Assembly: GCF_010468565.1 (NCBI RefSeq)
Contig: NZ_WUEG01000001.1
Span: 310,001-374,000, forward strand
DNA: 64,000 nt
Source: Allomuricauda sp. TY007
GTDB lineage: Bacteria; Bacteroidota; Bacteroidia; Flavobacteriales; Flavobacteriaceae
Direction of reading: 5' to 3'
Shown: piece by piece, positions 16,277 to 24,221 of the stretch
Position numbering within the stretch: the first letter of the stretch is position 1
Layout: the number at the start of each line of letters is the position of its first letter
Program-made: the position numbers and the translations under genes
Notes under the pieces: generated by a model
Database searches by the model: none
The model's input: only the letters and a program-made list of their open reading frames with translations
Told to the model about the DNA's origin: nothing

Positions 16277-16636
16277 ATGAGAATAATAGTTTTAGCAATT
16301 CTGTTCGTGGTAGCAACCACAAATATCAACGCACAAAATGTAATCCCTCAAGAAGTAAAAGTTGGCGATATATTGGAGATTGGCCGTCCCGATGCACCCC
16401 AGTACAAGCACATTGATTTTCCCCGTGCCAACTTCATTATTAAAAAAGGAGGCATTGCCAATTATAAAAGAGTTGAGGGCAACAAAGTGGTGGTAACCGC
16501 CATAAAGGAGAAAAAGGACGGTACCGTTGAGGTTAAAATTAAAAAAACAGACGGTAAAAGATTCTTTAACAGCCATCCTGTAGTTAAGGCTGATTTGAAA
16601 AATGCACTTGAGTCGGGAGAATTAAGTGCACTGTAG
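16277..16636 (+). CDS. Small secreted protein of unknown function
   Basis: A 119-residue protein with a signal peptide (residues 1-19, ending INAQ). The mature 100 residues are basic and beta-rich: EVKVGDILEIGRPDAPQYKHI, then FIIKKGGIANYKRVEGNKVVVTAI and a Lys-rich TVEVKIKKTDGKRFF. No family was recognised and no Cys is present. It lies 38 bases after the GreA/Rnk-like gene and is probably transcribed from the same sigma-54 promoter, so it would be induced together with it. Confidence 0.65.
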   Translation: MRIIVLAILFVVATTNINAQNVIPQEVKVGDILEIGRPDAPQYKHIDFPRANFIIKKGGIANYKRVEGNKVVVTAIKEKKDGTVEVKIKKTDGKRFFNSHPVVKADLKNALESGELSAL

Positions 16637-16649
16637 TTGATTGATGATT

Positions 16650-16710
16650 TCCGCTCAGCCCAAAGCATTTAGGTTTGCTCAATTAGATGGTTAGCTAATG
16701 GCTGGGCGGA
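16650..16710 (+). terminator. Long imperfect stem-loop after the small secreted protein gene
   Basis: tccgctcagcc (16650-16660) pairs with ggctgggcgga (16700-16710) with one G-T pair, closing a 39-base loop that contains a smaller attag/ctaat stem. Only a weak T stretch follows. It may slow or end transcription, or act as a processed RNA structure between 16636 and the sensor gene at 16762. Confidence 0.35.
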
Positions 16711-16761
16711 TTTATTCAAAATAAATCCAAGTTCGATTCGATAGAAACAAAAAAACAAAGA

Positions 16762-17397
16762 ATGCCAAAAAAAATGTCCATAAAACAGCGAATAAATGCA
16801 GGTTTCATACTAGCTGCGGCATTTTTATTGGTGCTTGCTTCCAACCGATTGAACCAACGTAATTTTTCTACTGTAGAGCAAAGTGTAAACTCAGTTTTTG
16901 AAGATCGTTTGGTGGTCCAGGAATACATTTATAGGCTCAACAACCTATTTCATAAGAAAGAACTGGCCTTGGCCAAAAATGAGTTAAGCACAAACATGCT
17001 TACGGAATCTTCCAATATAGAAAAAATACTTTCAGATTTCGCAAAAACAGAATTAACGGTCAAGGAATCGAGGTATTTATCGGACTTGAGGAGCAGCTAT
17101 TCCGAGCTTCAGGAGATGGAGAAAAACCTATCGGTCAAGAATGCATCCGGAAGCGCAGAAATGAAGCGTGATATTTCATCAAAGCTCACCAGAATAAACA
17201 ATGACCTTGATGAACTTTCCGAGGTCCAACTTTCAGAAGGAAGACAATTGACCCAACGTTCCCAAAGGTCTCTTGGCATGAACCAACTATTATCACGTTT
17301 GGAGATAGTGTTCTTGGTCATTATCGGAATACTTTTTCTTCTTATTGTATTCCATCGCGAAAGGCCTAGCATGAAAATGGTGGAGGAAGATTCTTAA
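16762..17397 (+). CDS. Orphan membrane four-helix-bundle sensor (no output domain)
   Basis: A 211-residue protein with two membrane helices (about 10-27 and about 180-200) enclosing a 150-residue periplasmic region that is almost entirely helical and rich in Glu, Ser and Leu. This is the layout of the 4HB_MCP/CHASE3-type sensor module of chemoreceptors and histidine kinases. After the second helix only about 12 residues remain (HRERPSMKMVEEDS), so no HAMP, kinase or methyl-accepting domain follows. It may present its signal to a separate kinase by membrane contact, for example the kinases encoded on either side. It could also be a truncated receptor, though the frame is intact. Confidence 0.6.
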   Translation: MPKKMSIKQRINAGFILAAAFLLVLASNRLNQRNFSTVEQSVNSVFEDRLVVQEYIYRLNNLFHKKELALAKNELSTNMLTESSNIEKILSDFAKTELTVKESRYLSDLRSSYSELQEMEKNLSVKNASGSAEMKRDISSKLTRINNDLDELSEVQLSEGRQLTQRSQRSLGMNQLLSRLEIVFLVIIGILFLLIVFHRERPSMKMVEEDS

Positions 17398-17409
17398 GTA
17401 TTTCCCTTA

Positions 17410-17853
17410 TTAATCGACATCTAATATGGATTGTTCGTTTCCATTGAACACAAAACGTTCACCTTTTTCCTTTCCTAGCAACAATCTGGCTATGGGAGCA
17501 TTGGCCGAAATGCAGTAAACAACACCATCATTATGCTTAAAAGCACCTGCGGAGATGGCTATGAAATAATCGGCCACGCTCGTTTTTACCAGAGAACCCA
17601 AACATATTTTAGCTGAGGGTGTATCAATATTGATTTTATTCAAGATGCTTTGGGTTGCATCGAGTTCCAGCAATTGTTGACCCAGTTTTTCCTGTTCCAA
17701 TTGCACCATGGCCCTTCCTGTTTCGTGCTTGTCTCCTGCCGAACTTTTGGTTTCGGAACCCAAGGATTCCCGGAGTTCTTCGCCCTGTTTTTTTAGACGG
17801 GCGGTTCGCTCGTCCAAATGGCTCCAGCAGAAGTCTAAAAGTGCTTTTTTCAT
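17410..17853 (-). CDS. GreA/GreB-like protein (often mislabelled 3-oxoacyl-ACP synthase)
   Basis: A protein of 147 residues from the ATG at 17853; the longer frame begins with TTG inside the kinase gene. Residues about 5-75 form a charged coiled coil (ERTARLKKQGEELRESL, KSSAGDKHETGRAMVQLEQEKL). Residues about 80-147 are a small beta domain (GSLVKTSVADYFIAISAG, ISANAPIARLLLGKEKGERFVF) with the SPxxxxLxGKxxGxxF pattern of Gre C-terminal domains. Database entries for such proteins are often annotated as 3-oxoacyl-ACP synthase, which has no support here. It probably binds RNA polymerase. It lies 7 bases after the NtrY-like kinase gene, on the same strand. Confidence 0.7.
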   Translation of the reverse strand: MKKALLDFCWSHLDERTARLKKQGEELRESLGSETKSSAGDKHETGRAMVQLEQEKLGQQLLELDATQSILNKINIDTPSAKICLGSLVKTSVADYFIAISAGAFKHNDGVVYCISANAPIARLLLGKEKGERFVFNGNEQSILDVD

Positions 17854-17860
17854 AGTTTGA

Positions 17861-19213
17861 TTAAGCAAAGGTAAGTCGGAAAACAGTTTCCGTATGTGGA
17901 ATGGAGCGTACTTGAATACCTCCTCCGTGAAGCTGCATCACCCTTTTGGAAAGACTTAGGCCAATACCCGTGCCTTCGCTTTTGGTGGTAAAAAAGGGAA
18001 CAAATATTTCGTCCATTACCTCGGGGGGAATACCCGGGCCGTTGTCCCTAACCTCAATGTACTTTGATCCATTGTCATCGACCCCGGCCATTATGAGCAC
18101 CTTTCCATTTTCGGTGGACTCAACTGATTGTAGCCCGTTTTTGGCCAAATTGATCAACACTTGGGAAATTTGCTTTTCATCAATATAAAACTCCAGATTC
18201 TCGGGACGGCAAAGTATATTGAACTCGCTCTCCCCATCAATCAGCCGGGCAGACATGAGCACATCTATCTTTTCCAGTAAGTCCTTTCCTTTTACAAGGG
18301 TTTTGTTAGGGTCCGGTACGTGCAACAGGCTTCGGTAAGATTGCACAAAATCCATAAGGTCGCCACCTTGTTCTTTGATGACCTCCAATCCTTTCAATGT
18401 ATTTTTTATCTGGCTTTCCTCCAACTCTTCCATGGGGGTTATTTTGTCCCCTTTGCGATAATATTTAATAATGGAATCGGAAATGGAGGCAATCGGGGTA
18501 ATGGTATTCATAATTTCATGCGTAAGTACACGGATGAGGCGCACCCAAGACTCGGTTTCTTTTTCGTCCAGTTCTTTATGGATATCTTGGACCACCACCA
18601 GTTGTAACGACTGGCCATCCAATGTCAAAGGAGTGGACTTAATTGCTAATTGTGTTTGTTCGCGCTCATTGGATAATTGGAACAGCTTACGCTGAAAAGG
18701 CTTAAAATTTTTAAAGATTTGGTACAGGCTTTCATCAACCTGTTTTAATTGTTTGATGTGGTTCAAAGGAGTGTAGTCCAGTAATCGTTCCAGGGTAGGA
18801 TTAGCAAATAAGATATGTCCTTTTTCATTATATGTCATGATGCCGATGCTGGCCTGTTTCAAAATTTCCTGGTAGTACTGCTCCCGTATCTGGAGTTGCA
18901 TGTGGACTTCTTGGATAAGCCCATTGACTCGATTAAGGCTTCGGTTGAGTTCTTGGAACGAATCAATAGTGACCCCCTCTGGAAAACGGAGCGTAAAATC
19001 CTCGTTCTTGATGGCATCAAAAAAATAAGCGATTTTTCTGTTGGTACTGTTTATAAAACTTATCAGTGAAAATACTTGGACAACTAAAAGAACAGCACAG
19101 AGTCCCGAGGTAAAATACCACTTATAGGCTAATGAAAAGGCCAAGGTAACGGCAGTTAGGGTGAGGAAAACCACCCGAACAATAAGCTGAATATAAAAGT
19201 TTCTGCTTGCCAT
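17861..19213 (-). CDS. NtrY-like membrane sensor histidine kinase
   Basis: A 450-residue kinase with two close membrane helices (about 10-30 and 34-55) and almost no periplasmic loop, so it senses within or below the membrane. A HAMP-like linker and a PAS domain (about 110-215, ILKQASIGIMTYNEKGHILFAN) lead to the phosphoacceptor helix with His 232 in LTHEIMNTITPIASI. The ATPase domain has QVLINLAKNGLQSVE, DNGPGIP, FVPFFTTK and GTGIGLSLS. Its start overlaps the stop codon of the upstream regulator gene (TGATG), so the pair is translationally coupled. The pair is divergent from the TolC/ABC export operon, which it probably controls. Confidence 0.9.
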   Translation of the reverse strand: MASRNFYIQLIVRVVFLTLTAVTLAFSLAYKWYFTSGLCAVLLVVQVFSLISFINSTNRKIAYFFDAIKNEDFTLRFPEGVTIDSFQELNRSLNRVNGLIQEVHMQLQIREQYYQEILKQASIGIMTYNEKGHILFANPTLERLLDYTPLNHIKQLKQVDESLYQIFKNFKPFQRKLFQLSNEREQTQLAIKSTPLTLDGQSLQLVVVQDIHKELDEKETESWVRLIRVLTHEIMNTITPIASISDSIIKYYRKGDKITPMEELEESQIKNTLKGLEVIKEQGGDLMDFVQSYRSLLHVPDPNKTLVKGKDLLEKIDVLMSARLIDGESEFNILCRPENLEFYIDEKQISQVLINLAKNGLQSVESTENGKVLIMAGVDDNGSKYIEVRDNGPGIPPEVMDEIFVPFFTTKSEGTGIGLSLSKRVMQLHGGGIQVRSIPHTETVFRLTFA

Positions 19214-20577
19214 CAGTCGTTCTTTTTCTTCAACTTGTTATAAAGCGTTTGTCGGGAAATGCCCAATTGTTCGGCCGCGGCACTGTAGTTGCCCTCATTT
19301 TGTTCCAAGGCCCTAAAGATCATTTGCTGTTCCATTTCGTTGAGCGTCATGGGCTCACTGTCCATGGACTGTAAGGGTTTGGCATGCAACAAAAAATCAG
19401 AGGGCTTCAATACATTGCCATCGGAGAGGATTACCGCTCGTTCCATGGTATGCTGCAACTCACGAATATTGCCGGGCCAAGGGTATTCCATCAGTTTTTC
19501 TTGGGCCATTTGATTGATGCGCAACCCGCTTTTATCATATTTATGGGCGAACTTTTTCAGGAAGAAATCCGCAAGCACCAGAATATCACCATCACGTTCC
19601 CGAAGCGGAGGCACTTCAATATGTATGGTGTTGATGCGGTACAGTAAATCTTCACGGAACAAACCATCGGCGACCATTTGCTCCAGATTGCAATTGGTGG
19701 CACAGATCAATCGGATGTCCACATCAATGGGTTTGTTGGAACCCACTCGAACCACCGATTTATTTTGGATGGAAGACAATAACTTGGCCTGCATTTGCAG
19801 TGAAAGGTTCCCTATTTCGTCCAAAAACAGACTTCCTTGGTGTGCGGCTTCAAATTTTCCTGCTCTATCGTCTTTGGCATCGGTAAAGGAGCCTTTGGTG
19901 TGGCCAAAAAGTTCACTTTCGAACAAATTTTCGGCGATGGAACCCATATCCACACCTATAAAAACTTCATTTTTTCGGTTCGATAGTCTGTGTAGTTCAC
20001 GCGCAATCAATTCTTTTCCCGTCCCATTTTCCCCTGTAATAAGTACATTAACGTCCGTTTTGGCCACTTTGGCCACAAGGTTCAAAACAGCGGTGAGTGC
20101 TTTCGATTGGCCGATGATATAATTCCGCCCCTCATTGATCAATTGCTTTAAATTGTTCTGCTTTTTCTGGAGATTGTGAATTTCTTGCTTTGACTTTCTC
20201 AGCTCGTAGGCAGATTTTACGGTAGTCATTAAACGCTCATTGTTCCAAGGCTTCAGCACAAAATCGGAAGCACCTTGTTTGAGTGCCCTAACGGCCAAGT
20301 CCACTGCACCATATGCCGTCATCATAATAACGGATGTGTTGGGCGACCTTTTTTTGATTTCGTTGAGCCAATACAATCCCTCGTTTCCCGTGTTCACGCC
20401 AGCGGAAAAGTTCATGTCCAAGAGCACAATGTCGATATCCTCCAAATTCGGAAAAGAAGAAATCTGGTTGGGATTAAAAATGGTCTGGACGCTTTTGTAC
20501 TCAAACTGCAAAAGAATTTCCAAGGCACTCAGTACGCTCTTGTTATCATCGACCACTAAAATTTTGGCATCAACCAT
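19213..20577 (-). CDS. Sigma-54-dependent NtrC-type response regulator (partner of NtrY-like kinase)
   Basis: A 454-residue regulator. The receiver domain (1-125) has Asp 54 in IVLLDMNF and Lys in FVLKPW. The AAA+ domain (about 155-385) has Walker A GENGTGKE (182-189), Walker B FLDEIGN and arginine-finger segment LLYRINTI. The sigma-54-contacting loop reads GSFTDA (229-234) instead of GAFTGA; the Thr that contacts sigma-54 is kept. The C-terminal Fis-type helix-turn-helix is EGNYSAAAEQLGISRQTLYNKL. Its gene is divergent from the TolC gene, whose leader has TGGCAC elements, so the export operon is the likely target. Confidence 0.92.
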   Translation of the reverse strand: MVDAKILVVDDNKSVLSALEILLQFEYKSVQTIFNPNQISSFPNLEDIDIVLLDMNFSAGVNTGNEGLYWLNEIKKRSPNTSVIMMTAYGAVDLAVRALKQGASDFVLKPWNNERLMTTVKSAYELRKSKQEIHNLQKKQNNLKQLINEGRNYIIGQSKALTAVLNLVAKVAKTDVNVLITGENGTGKELIARELHRLSNRKNEVFIGVDMGSIAENLFESELFGHTKGSFTDAKDDRAGKFEAAHQGSLFLDEIGNLSLQMQAKLLSSIQNKSVVRVGSNKPIDVDIRLICATNCNLEQMVADGLFREDLLYRINTIHIEVPPLRERDGDILVLADFFLKKFAHKYDKSGLRINQMAQEKLMEYPWPGNIRELQHTMERAVILSDGNVLKPSDFLLHAKPLQSMDSEPMTLNEMEQQMIFRALEQNEGNYSAAAEQLGISRQTLYNKLKKKND

Positions 20578-20740
20578 AAGGCTCAGGTTTCAAATAGTAC
20601 GCTAAAACTAGCAATTGCTTCGATATGTTCTATCTTACTGTAAAATATTTGGACATTTTTTGTACAAAATTTTTACACACAACAAGCAGGTATTGTAATT
20701 TACTCGTTGTAACTATCTGATAATCAACATAAAATTATTT

Positions 20741-20755
20741 TGGCACAAGAATAGA
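20741..20755 (+). promoter_or_regulatory. Candidate sigma-54 promoter of the export operon (degenerate -12)
   Basis: TGGCACAAGAATAGA has a perfect -24 half (TGGCACA) and correct spacing, but the -12 half is TAGA rather than TTGC, keeping only the T and G. A second TGGCACA occurs at 20764-20770 without a -12 half. The site lies 26 bases before the TolC start codon, and the divergent gene encodes a sigma-54 activator. In the 203-base gap, GGACA-TTTTT-TGTAC (about 20652-20667) might be part of an activator site, but this is weak. Confidence 0.45.
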
Positions 20756-20780
20756 CAGTAATTTGGCACAGGATAAAACT

Positions 20781-22115
20781 ATGAATCTAAAAATATACAT
20801 AACAGCCTTATTGGTATTGAGTTGCTTCATCGGGATTTCCCAAGAAGTTTGGACGCTGGAAGAATGTGTGGATTATGCCATTGAACATAATCTTCAGGTA
20901 AAGAATACGTCCTACAATAATGAATCCAGCCGAGAATCTTATAGACAGTCCATCAGAGATTTGTTGCCCTCCGTAAGCGGGTCCACCGATTATACCATTA
21001 GATATGGTAGGTCCGCCGACCCTCAGACCAACGATTATGTGAACACAGAGTTCTTTAGCAACAACTATTCGCTCAACGCCAGTTTGGATTTGTTCCGGGG
21101 TTTTCAAAAACTGAATACGATAAGGGCGTCCAAATTCATCTACAAGGCCACCCAAGAAGACATTTTACAGGAAAAGTTTTTGTTGGCCTTTAGGGTGATG
21201 AGCGCTTTTTACGACATTAAATTTTACGAAGGACTGGTGGCCAATACCTTGGAACAGCTCGAAATTTCGCAAGCCAACTATGATTTGGTCGAAAAACAAG
21301 TGGAGTTGGGGTTAATGGCCGGTGCGGACCTGTACGAGGCTGAATCCAATCTTTTGGGCGACAAATTCTTGTTGACCCAAAACCGTAACCAACTGGCCAA
21401 TGCCAAGCTGGTGCTTTTGCAAGAAATGAATTTGACCGAAGCATCGGACATTAATATTCAAGAAACCTTGGAAGAAGCCTCCGTAAATGAAGACGTTACT
21501 TTGGATTCCTTGTATCAAAAAGCAAGGGGGTTTGTACCCTTGGTCAAATCACAAGAATATCGGGTAACCGCGGCAAAAAAACAATTGCAAGCCACAAGGG
21601 GAGGGTTATTCCCATCGTTGGCCCTATTTGCAGGTTACGGAACAAGCTATTTTGAGACCAATGTGGATGAAAACGGCAATGTGATACCCTTTAGGACACA
21701 GTTCAATGATAACCAATCCAAGTTTGTAGGGGCGCAATTGAACATCCCCATTAGCAATGGATGGGCGAACCACTCTCAGGTAAAGCAGCAAAAAATTGCC
21801 TATTTGCAGGCCAAGAACAACTTGGAGATCCAGGAGCAAGAATTGTTTCAGTTATTGCAACAGTTGGTCCAGGACAATCAGGCCCTCATAGCAGAATACG
21901 AACAGAGTACAAAACAGGTAGAATCGCAGCAGCTCGCTTTTACGATTGCCCAAAAGCGTTACGAGAAAGGACTGATCAATGCGCTGGAACTCTTTCAGGC
22001 CAAGAACCTGTATGGAGTCGCGCAAAATCAAAACTTACAAGTGGGCCTTAGGTTGAAAGTCAACCAGAGCACTATTGATTTTTATAGCGGACTGCCCATT
22101 TTTAATATCAACTAA
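20781..22115 (+). CDS. TolC-family outer-membrane efflux protein
   Basis: A protein of 444 residues from the ATG at 20781; a TTG at 20763 lies inside the promoter element. The signal peptide is cleaved near GISQ. Two outer-membrane efflux (OEP) repeats follow (about 30-215 and 240-435). The first opens with WTLEECVDYAIEHNLQVKN, and the second contains long helices (LEIQEQELFQLLQQLVQDNQALIAEYEQ and KRYEKGLINALELFQAKNLY). It forms the outer-membrane channel of a tripartite exporter. The membrane-fusion protein gene starts 8 bases downstream, followed by ABC transporter genes, so this is a MacAB-TolC-like arrangement. Confidence 0.93.
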   Translation: MNLKIYITALLVLSCFIGISQEVWTLEECVDYAIEHNLQVKNTSYNNESSRESYRQSIRDLLPSVSGSTDYTIRYGRSADPQTNDYVNTEFFSNNYSLNASLDLFRGFQKLNTIRASKFIYKATQEDILQEKFLLAFRVMSAFYDIKFYEGLVANTLEQLEISQANYDLVEKQVELGLMAGADLYEAESNLLGDKFLLTQNRNQLANAKLVLLQEMNLTEASDINIQETLEEASVNEDVTLDSLYQKARGFVPLVKSQEYRVTAAKKQLQATRGGLFPSLALFAGYGTSYFETNVDENGNVIPFRTQFNDNQSKFVGAQLNIPISNGWANHSQVKQQKIAYLQAKNNLEIQEQELFQLLQQLVQDNQALIAEYEQSTKQVESQQLAFTIAQKRYEKGLINALELFQAKNLYGVAQNQNLQVGLRLKVNQSTIDFYSGLPIFNIN

Positions 22116-22123
22116 AAAGAAAC

Positions 22124-23374
22124 ATGGATATACAATTAGAAAAAAAGAGAGGACTTAAACCCAAGCATTACGGATATATCGCATTGGGCATACTGCTTTT
22201 GGTCGTTGGCTATAAATTGATTTTTTCCAGTTCGCTGTCCACCTTTAGGACGGAAAAAGAGCGATTGTCTATCTCCGCCGTGACCGACGGCAAGTTTGAT
22301 GACTATATAACCATCAACGGGAATGTGGCACCAATAGCCACTATTTATATGGATGCCTACGAAGGCGGACGAGTTTCCGAAAAGTTGATAGAGGAAGGTT
22401 CCATGGTCAAAAAAGGGGATATCATATTGAAACTGGAAAACATGGCCCTTTACGAACAGATCTTGGCCAGTGAAAGCAACTTGGCACTTAAGCAGAACGA
22501 TTTGCGTTCCACCAAGCTCACTTTCGATTCCAGACAGGTCGAAGGAAGAAAATCGTTGGCAACTGCACAGTACGATCTGCAACGTTTGAAACGTGCCTAT
22601 GAGCAGAATACGGAATTGTACGAAGAGGAATTGATTTCCAAGGAAACCTACCTAAAGTCCAAAGAAGATTTCGAATTGGCCCAAAAACAATACGAAATCG
22701 TAAAACTACAAACGGAACAGGATGACGAATTGCGCGAAACATCCCTAAAAGGATTGGACGCCGACCTTGAACGAATGCAAAAAACGCTATCCATGGTCTA
22801 CGAACGTTTGGACCACCTCAATGTTAGGGCACCCGCAGATGGCCAATTGGGGTTTTTGGATGCAGAAATAGGTCAGAATATCCAAAAAGGACAACGAATA
22901 GGGCAAATAAACGTGCTTACCGATTTTAAGATAGAAGCCGATATCGATGAACATTATATTGATAGAGTAAAAAGAGATCTATCCGCCACTTTGGAACGAA
23001 ATGGAAATGAGTACAAACTACGCTTGCGCAAGGTTTATCCAGAAGTAAGAAACGGTAGGTTTAGGGTTGATTTGGTTTTTGTGGACGAAAAACCCGAGAC
23101 CATCCGAGCGGGACAGAGTTACAACATACGATTGCAATTGGGAGAATCCAACGATGCCTTGTTGCTTCCTAAAGGCGGGTTTTTCCAGAGTACAGGCGGT
23201 CAGTGGGTATTTGTAGTAGGCCCAGATGGCAACGAAGCGATCAAACGCAATGTACGATTGGGAAAACAAAACTCAAGATACTATGAGGTCCTCGAGGGGC
23301 TTCAACCAGGAGAACAGGTCATTACCAGTAACTACGATAGTTTTGGCGATGCGGAACGGATTGTGTTAAAGTAA
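22124..23374 (+). CDS. Periplasmic adaptor (membrane-fusion protein, HlyD/MacA family)
   Basis: A 416-residue protein with one N-terminal membrane helix (about 17-35, YIALGILLLVVGYKLIF). Then come a beta/lipoyl half-domain (GGRVSEKLIEEGSMVKKGDIILKL, about 86-110), a long alpha-hairpin coiled coil (about 115-220), the second lipoyl half (LNVRAPADGQLGFLDAEIGQNIQKG) and a beta-barrel/membrane-proximal domain to the end. It bridges the TolC channel and the inner-membrane ABC permeases. The presence of an intact anchor instead of a lipobox fits MacA-type adaptors working with ABC rather than RND pumps, as does the context. Confidence 0.92.
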   Translation: MDIQLEKKRGLKPKHYGYIALGILLLVVGYKLIFSSSLSTFRTEKERLSISAVTDGKFDDYITINGNVAPIATIYMDAYEGGRVSEKLIEEGSMVKKGDIILKLENMALYEQILASESNLALKQNDLRSTKLTFDSRQVEGRKSLATAQYDLQRLKRAYEQNTELYEEELISKETYLKSKEDFELAQKQYEIVKLQTEQDDELRETSLKGLDADLERMQKTLSMVYERLDHLNVRAPADGQLGFLDAEIGQNIQKGQRIGQINVLTDFKIEADIDEHYIDRVKRDLSATLERNGNEYKLRLRKVYPEVRNGRFRVDLVFVDEKPETIRAGQSYNIRLQLGESNDALLLPKGGFFQSTGGQWVFVVGPDGNEAIKRNVRLGKQNSRYYEVLEGLQPGEQVITSNYDSFGDAERIVLK

Positions 23375-23442
23375 TCCGTGGAAATGTAACAATCATCAAA
23401 AACGAACAGTCTTTATAATAAAACAAAAAACAACCATCAAAA

Positions 23443-24138
23443 ATGATAAAGATAACAGACCTTAAAAAAAGCTTCCGAACAGAGGAAGTGGAAACCTTGG
23501 CCTTGAACGGGGTAAACCTAAAAGTGGAAGAGGGCGAATTTGTGGCCATTATGGGACCCTCGGGATGTGGAAAATCCACTTTGCTGAACATCATCGGGAT
23601 GTTGGACAACCCTACCGAAGGCAGCTACAACTTTGCAGGACACGAAGTGGGCGGACTAAAGGAAAGTCAACGCACCCAGCTAAGGAAAGGGAACCTTGGT
23701 TTTGTATTCCAAAGTTTCAACCTGATCGACGAACTCACAGTGTTTGAAAATGTGGAACTTCCCTTGATCTACCTTAAAATGAACAAGGCGGAGCGCAAAG
23801 AAAAAGTGCTAAAAGTGTTGGAGCGCATGAAGATTGCGCACCGGGAAAAGCACTTTCCACAGCAACTATCGGGAGGTCAGCAGCAGCGGGTGGCCATTGC
23901 TCGGGCCGTAGTGACCAATCCAAAATTGATCTTGGCGGATGAGCCAACGGGTAATCTGGATTCCAAAAACGGTATCGAGGTCATGAACCTGTTGACGGAA
24001 CTCAACCAAGAGGGCACCACCATTGTTATGGTAACGCACTCCGATCGTGATTCGCACTATGCCCACAGGGTCATTAATCTATTCGATGGTCAAATTGTGA
24101 CCGAGAGCCAAAACAAGCCCATGAAAAGCATGGTATAG
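23443..24138 (+). CDS. ABC transporter ATP-binding protein (MacB/LolD type)
   Basis: A 231-residue ATPase with all canonical motifs: Walker [10 protein letters not shown] (about 43-51), Q-loop [14 protein letters not shown], signature [15 protein letters not shown], Walker [17 protein letters not shown] and H-loop VMVTHSD. The closest families are LolD/MacB-domain ATPases that energise FtsX-like permeases. It sits between the adaptor gene and five permease genes and is likely the shared motor for several of them. The C-terminal tail is short, without regulatory domains. Confidence 0.94.
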   Translation: MIKITDLKKSFRTEEVETLALNGVNLKVEEGEFVAIMGPSGCGKSTLLNIIGMLDNPTEGSYNFAGHEVGGLKESQRTQLRKGNLGFVFQSFNLIDELTVFENVELPLIYLKMNKAERKEKVLKVLERMKIAHREKHFPQQLSGGQQQRVAIARAVVTNPKLILADEPTGNLDSKNGIEVMNLLTELNQEGTTIVMVTHSDRDSHYAHRVINLFDGQIVTESQNKPMKSMV

Positions 24139-24150
24139 GAGTTTGTTCAC

Positions 24151-24197
24151 TTGCCCTGAGCGAGTTTATGCTGAGCGTAGTCGAAGCAATGGGTCAA
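24151..24197. repeat. REP-like palindromic fragment
   Basis: The segment has ctgagcg twice (24156-24162 and 24171-24177), the second within gctgagcgtagtcgaagc. CTGAGCG-TAGTCGAAG strings are characteristic of short palindromic repeats scattered between genes in flavobacteria. It lies between the ATPase and the first permease gene. An in-frame ATG inside it (24168) is therefore not taken as the permease start. Confidence 0.45.
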
Positions 24198-24221
24198 TCA
24201 AAAAACAATCAAATCAATCAC

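Noticed and set aside
17410..17853. 3-oxoacyl-ACP synthase, the common database label for this protein type
   Set aside because: At 147 residues with a coiled coil and a Gre-like domain, it has no condensing-enzyme active site; the real FabH is at 40461-41456.
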